Shown here in pieces: positions 5,328 to 6,952 of a DNA stretch of 6,952 nt. Under the pieces are notes generated by a model that did not search any database, was not told where the DNA came from, and worked only from the letters and a program-made list of their open reading frames with translations. Origin of the DNA: Eudoraea sp. (GTDB lineage Bacteria; Bacteroidota; Bacteroidia; Flavobacteriales; Flavobacteriaceae). The translations under genes and the position numbers were made by a program. The stretch's first letter is position 1. Each line of letters begins with the position of its first letter. The stretch is from assembly GCA_024642325.1 (NCBI GenBank), contig JAHEBI010000132.1:1-6952 (forward strand). Reading direction: 5' to 3'.

Positions 5328-6107
5328 TTAGATCTTAGAAAACATTTTGTGCATCTTCTGTTGCTCTTCTTCAGCCAATACAGGATCTACCAGAATCCTA
5401 CCGCTGTGTTCATCAGTAATTATCTTTTTCCTGGACGCAATTTCTACCTGTACCTGCGGCGGTATTGTAAAGAAAGACCCTCCTGAGGCTCCCCTTTCGA
5501 TCGGTACAACTGCTAAGCCGTTTTTTACGTTATTTCGGATTCGCTTATAAGCTTGTACTAATCTGTCTTCTATTTGTTTTTCAAATTTTTCAGATTTGGC
5601 CAATAGCGCTTTTTCCTCCTTGTCAGTTTCTGCAAGAATGGCATCTAATTCACTTTTTTTATGCTTTAAGTGAGACTCACGTTCTGAAAGTCTTTCTTTA
5701 GTCTCACTAATAACTTCCTTCTTTTGCTCAATTTGAACTTTGAATTCTTTTATATTCTTTTCAGCTAGTTGTATTTCCAATTCCTGGAATTCAACTTCTT
5801 TGGCAAGTGAATTGAACTCTCTGCTGTTTCTAACATTTTTTTGCTGATCAGCATATTTTTTTATAAGAACTTTCGCCTCTTCAATCAGATTCTTTTTAGC
5901 ACCGATTTCATAATTGATGGTTTCCAAATCGGTCTTTAACTTATCCATCCTTGTTTTTAGTCCAAGTACTTCATCTTCCAGATCTTCTACTTCAAGAGGT
6001 AATTCACCACGAACATTTCTTATTTCATCAACTCTGGAATCTATCAATTGCAAATCATATAATGCTCTTAATTTGTCCTCCACGGTTACTTCTACTTTTG
6101 TTGCCAT
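5328..6107 (-). CDS. DUF164 / C4-type zinc-ribbon family protein, cysteine-less
   Basis: A 259-residue cytosolic protein. Residues about 10-195 form a long charged coiled-coil helical hairpin rich in Glu and Lys, with conserved NSREFNSLAKEVEFQELEI (93-111). The C-terminal domain (about 196-259) corresponds to the zinc-ribbon domain of the family that includes Helicobacter FlgZ (HP0958) and chlamydial CdsZ, including FFTIPPQ (212-218) and SGRILVDP (235-242). The four zinc cysteines are absent: the usual CxGC reads SGGS (208-211) and the usual CExCGR reads DEHSGR (232-237). The protein contains no cysteine at all, although the fold-defining residues around these sites are kept. The biochemical role is unknown; relatives bind nucleic acid or act as chaperone-like adaptors. 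It starts 2 nt after the Nif3 stop codon, so the two genes are co-transcribed and probably translationally coupled. Family confidence is high and function is low. Confidence 0.9.
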   Translation of the reverse strand: MATKVEVTVEDKLRALYDLQLIDSRVDEIRNVRGELPLEVEDLEDEVLGLKTRMDKLKTDLETINYEIGAKKNLIEEAKVLIKKYADQQKNVRNSREFNSLAKEVEFQELEIQLAEKNIKEFKVQIEQKKEVISETKERLSERESHLKHKKSELDAILAETDKEEKALLAKSEKFEKQIEDRLVQAYKRIRNNVKNGLAVVPIERGASGGSFFTIPPQVQVEIASRKKIITDEHSGRILVDPVLAEEEQQKMHKMFSKI

Positions 6108-6109
6108 AT

Positions 6110-6952
6110 TTAATAATACTTGATTGGATTTGTTATACTCTCTGATAAAGAGATTGCAAAATTAGGCATTTTTTTTGTAAGATAGTCAACCAATAAATTT
6201 TTTGTAAACTGCTCTGATTCATAGTGCCCTATATCTGCCAGCAGCAATTTGTTTTCCGCTTCAAAAAACTGATGGTATTTAATGTCTGATGTAATAAAAA
6301 TATCTGCACCTGAGTTTTTTACAGCTGTTATAGCGAAAGCACCACTCCCACCTAAAACTGCTACTTTACGAATTTTTTTACCTAAAAAAGCCGAGTGCCT
6401 TATACAGGGAATATTCATTTTGTTTTTAATAATCGAGAGAAAATCCTTTTCATCCAGAGGTAGTTCCAATTCGCCAATCATTCCCATGCCAATTTGTGAA
6501 TTCACATTGTCCAAGGTGCTTATTTCATAAGCCACCTCCTCGTATGGATGGTGATCAAATAAAGCTGTCAAAACATTTTTTTCTTTGCTTTTTGGAAAAG
6601 TAACGTTGATTTGAGTTTCTTCTTCCAAATGTAGTTCACCCATTTTGCCTATTACAGGATTAGCATTTTCCCCGGCTTTATAGCTGCCTGTACCATCTAC
6701 TGTAAAGCTGCATTCACTATAATTCCCTATGCTTCCGGCCCCGGCCTTAAAAAGCCCATCCATTAGTATTTTTGAATGCGTTCTCGGTATATAAGTGGTT
6801 AATTTTTTTATGGTTCCCTTTTGCGGGATTAAAATCCTGGTATTTTTAACCTCCAGTACTTCGCAAATTTTGGCATTTACTCCTTCAATTGCATTGTCTA
6901 AAGCAGTATGAAGGCAATAAATGGAAATATTATTTTGTACAGCTTTTATAAC
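6110..6952 (-). CDS. Nif3-like dinuclear metal centre protein (5' end outside window)
   Basis: The frame is open from the window edge to the TAA at 6110-6112, giving 280 residues; the family form with an insert has about 365, so roughly 85 N-terminal residues are missing. The internal ATG at 6761-6763 is not the start, because family sequence (IYCLHTALDNAIEGVNAKI) precedes it. That segment holds the metal-ligand Asp (HTALD). The C-terminal ligands are the His and Glu of DIGHYESEQF near the end. The two N-terminal histidines lie outside the window. Between the halves is the PII/CutA1-like insert of the YqfO type (TYIPRTHSKILMDGLFKAGAGSIGNYS onward, through FDHHPYEEVAYEI). These proteins form toroidal hexamers with a two-metal site. 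Annotations as GTP cyclohydrolase I type 2 or NIF3 are not biochemically settled, so I give no symbol. It is the first visible gene of an operon with the DUF164 gene. Confidence 0.94.
   Translation of the reverse strand, partial: VIKAVQNNISIYCLHTALDNAIEGVNAKICEVLEVKNTRILIPQKGTIKKLTTYIPRTHSKILMDGLFKAGAGSIGNYSECSFTVDGTGSYKAGENANPVIGKMGELHLEEETQINVTFPKSKEKNVLTALFDHHPYEEVAYEISTLDNVNSQIGMGMIGELELPLDEKDFLSIIKNKMNIPCIRHSAFLGKKIRKVAVLGGSGAFAITAVKNSGADIFITSDIKYHQFFEAENKLLLADIGHYESEQFTKNLLVDYLTKKMPNFAISLSESITNPIKYY

Noticed and set aside
5347..6145. Plus-strand open frames opposite the DUF164 gene
   Set aside because: Ser/Leu/Phe-rich low-complexity translations are expected opposite a Glu/Lys-rich coiled-coil gene and carry no family signature.
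1..6952. Mobile element, CRISPR array, defence island or phage signal
   Set aside because: No transposase, integrase, terminal repeats, direct-repeat array or recognised defence gene was found; all confident genes are housekeeping or metabolic types.

Overview
The window looks like chromosomal DNA of a member of the Bacteroidota, most likely a flavobacterium. The DNA is AT-rich and several genes lack a Shine-Dalgarno sequence. TAnnTTTG boxes, the Bacteroidota -7 promoter element, sit just ahead of three of the genes. Protein signatures agree: a kynurenine pathway of the kind known in flavobacteria, a small lipoprotein that I tentatively place in a flavobacterial family, and a Nif3/DUF164 gene pair. 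No mobile element, CRISPR array, rRNA or tRNA was seen.

Layout. (1) Bases 1-2077, plus strand: the 3' end of kynureninase (kynU), a small VOC/glyoxalase-fold metalloprotein 12 nt downstream, then an MFS transporter with its own candidate promoter. (2) Bases 2091-2765, minus strand: a small lipoprotein gene that converges on the MFS gene with a 13-nt gap. (3) Bases 2766-2884: a divergent control region with one -7 box for each direction and an 8-bp dyad. (4) Bases 2885-3433, plus strand: a ClpP-family peptidase that stands alone, has an intact Ser-His-Asp triad and an unusual N terminus, and is followed by a strong terminator. (5) Bases 3434-3756: a 323-nt noncoding stretch. (6) Bases 3757-5106, plus strand: kynurenine 3-monooxygenase (kmo). 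(7) Bases 5107-5327: a spacer with a possible gene remnant and a bidirectional terminator. (8) Bases 5328-6952, minus strand: a tight two-gene operon of a Nif3-like protein (5' end outside the window) and a DUF164 coiled-coil/zinc-ribbon protein.

How the genes fit together. Kmo (L-kynurenine to 3-hydroxykynurenine) and KynU (3-hydroxykynurenine to 3-hydroxyanthranilate plus alanine) are consecutive enzymes on the tryptophan-to-quinolinate/NAD route. They lie on the same strand but are separated by about 3.2 kb of apparently unrelated genes. The VOC protein could be co-transcribed with kynU; no pathway role for it can be shown.

I see no convincing new multi-gene system. The most unusual points are a ClpP paralogue whose axial hairpin and ClpX-docking residues appear to be lost, a DUF164 protein with no cysteine where four zinc ligands are expected, and a short protein-like minus-strand fragment between kmo and the DUF164 gene.
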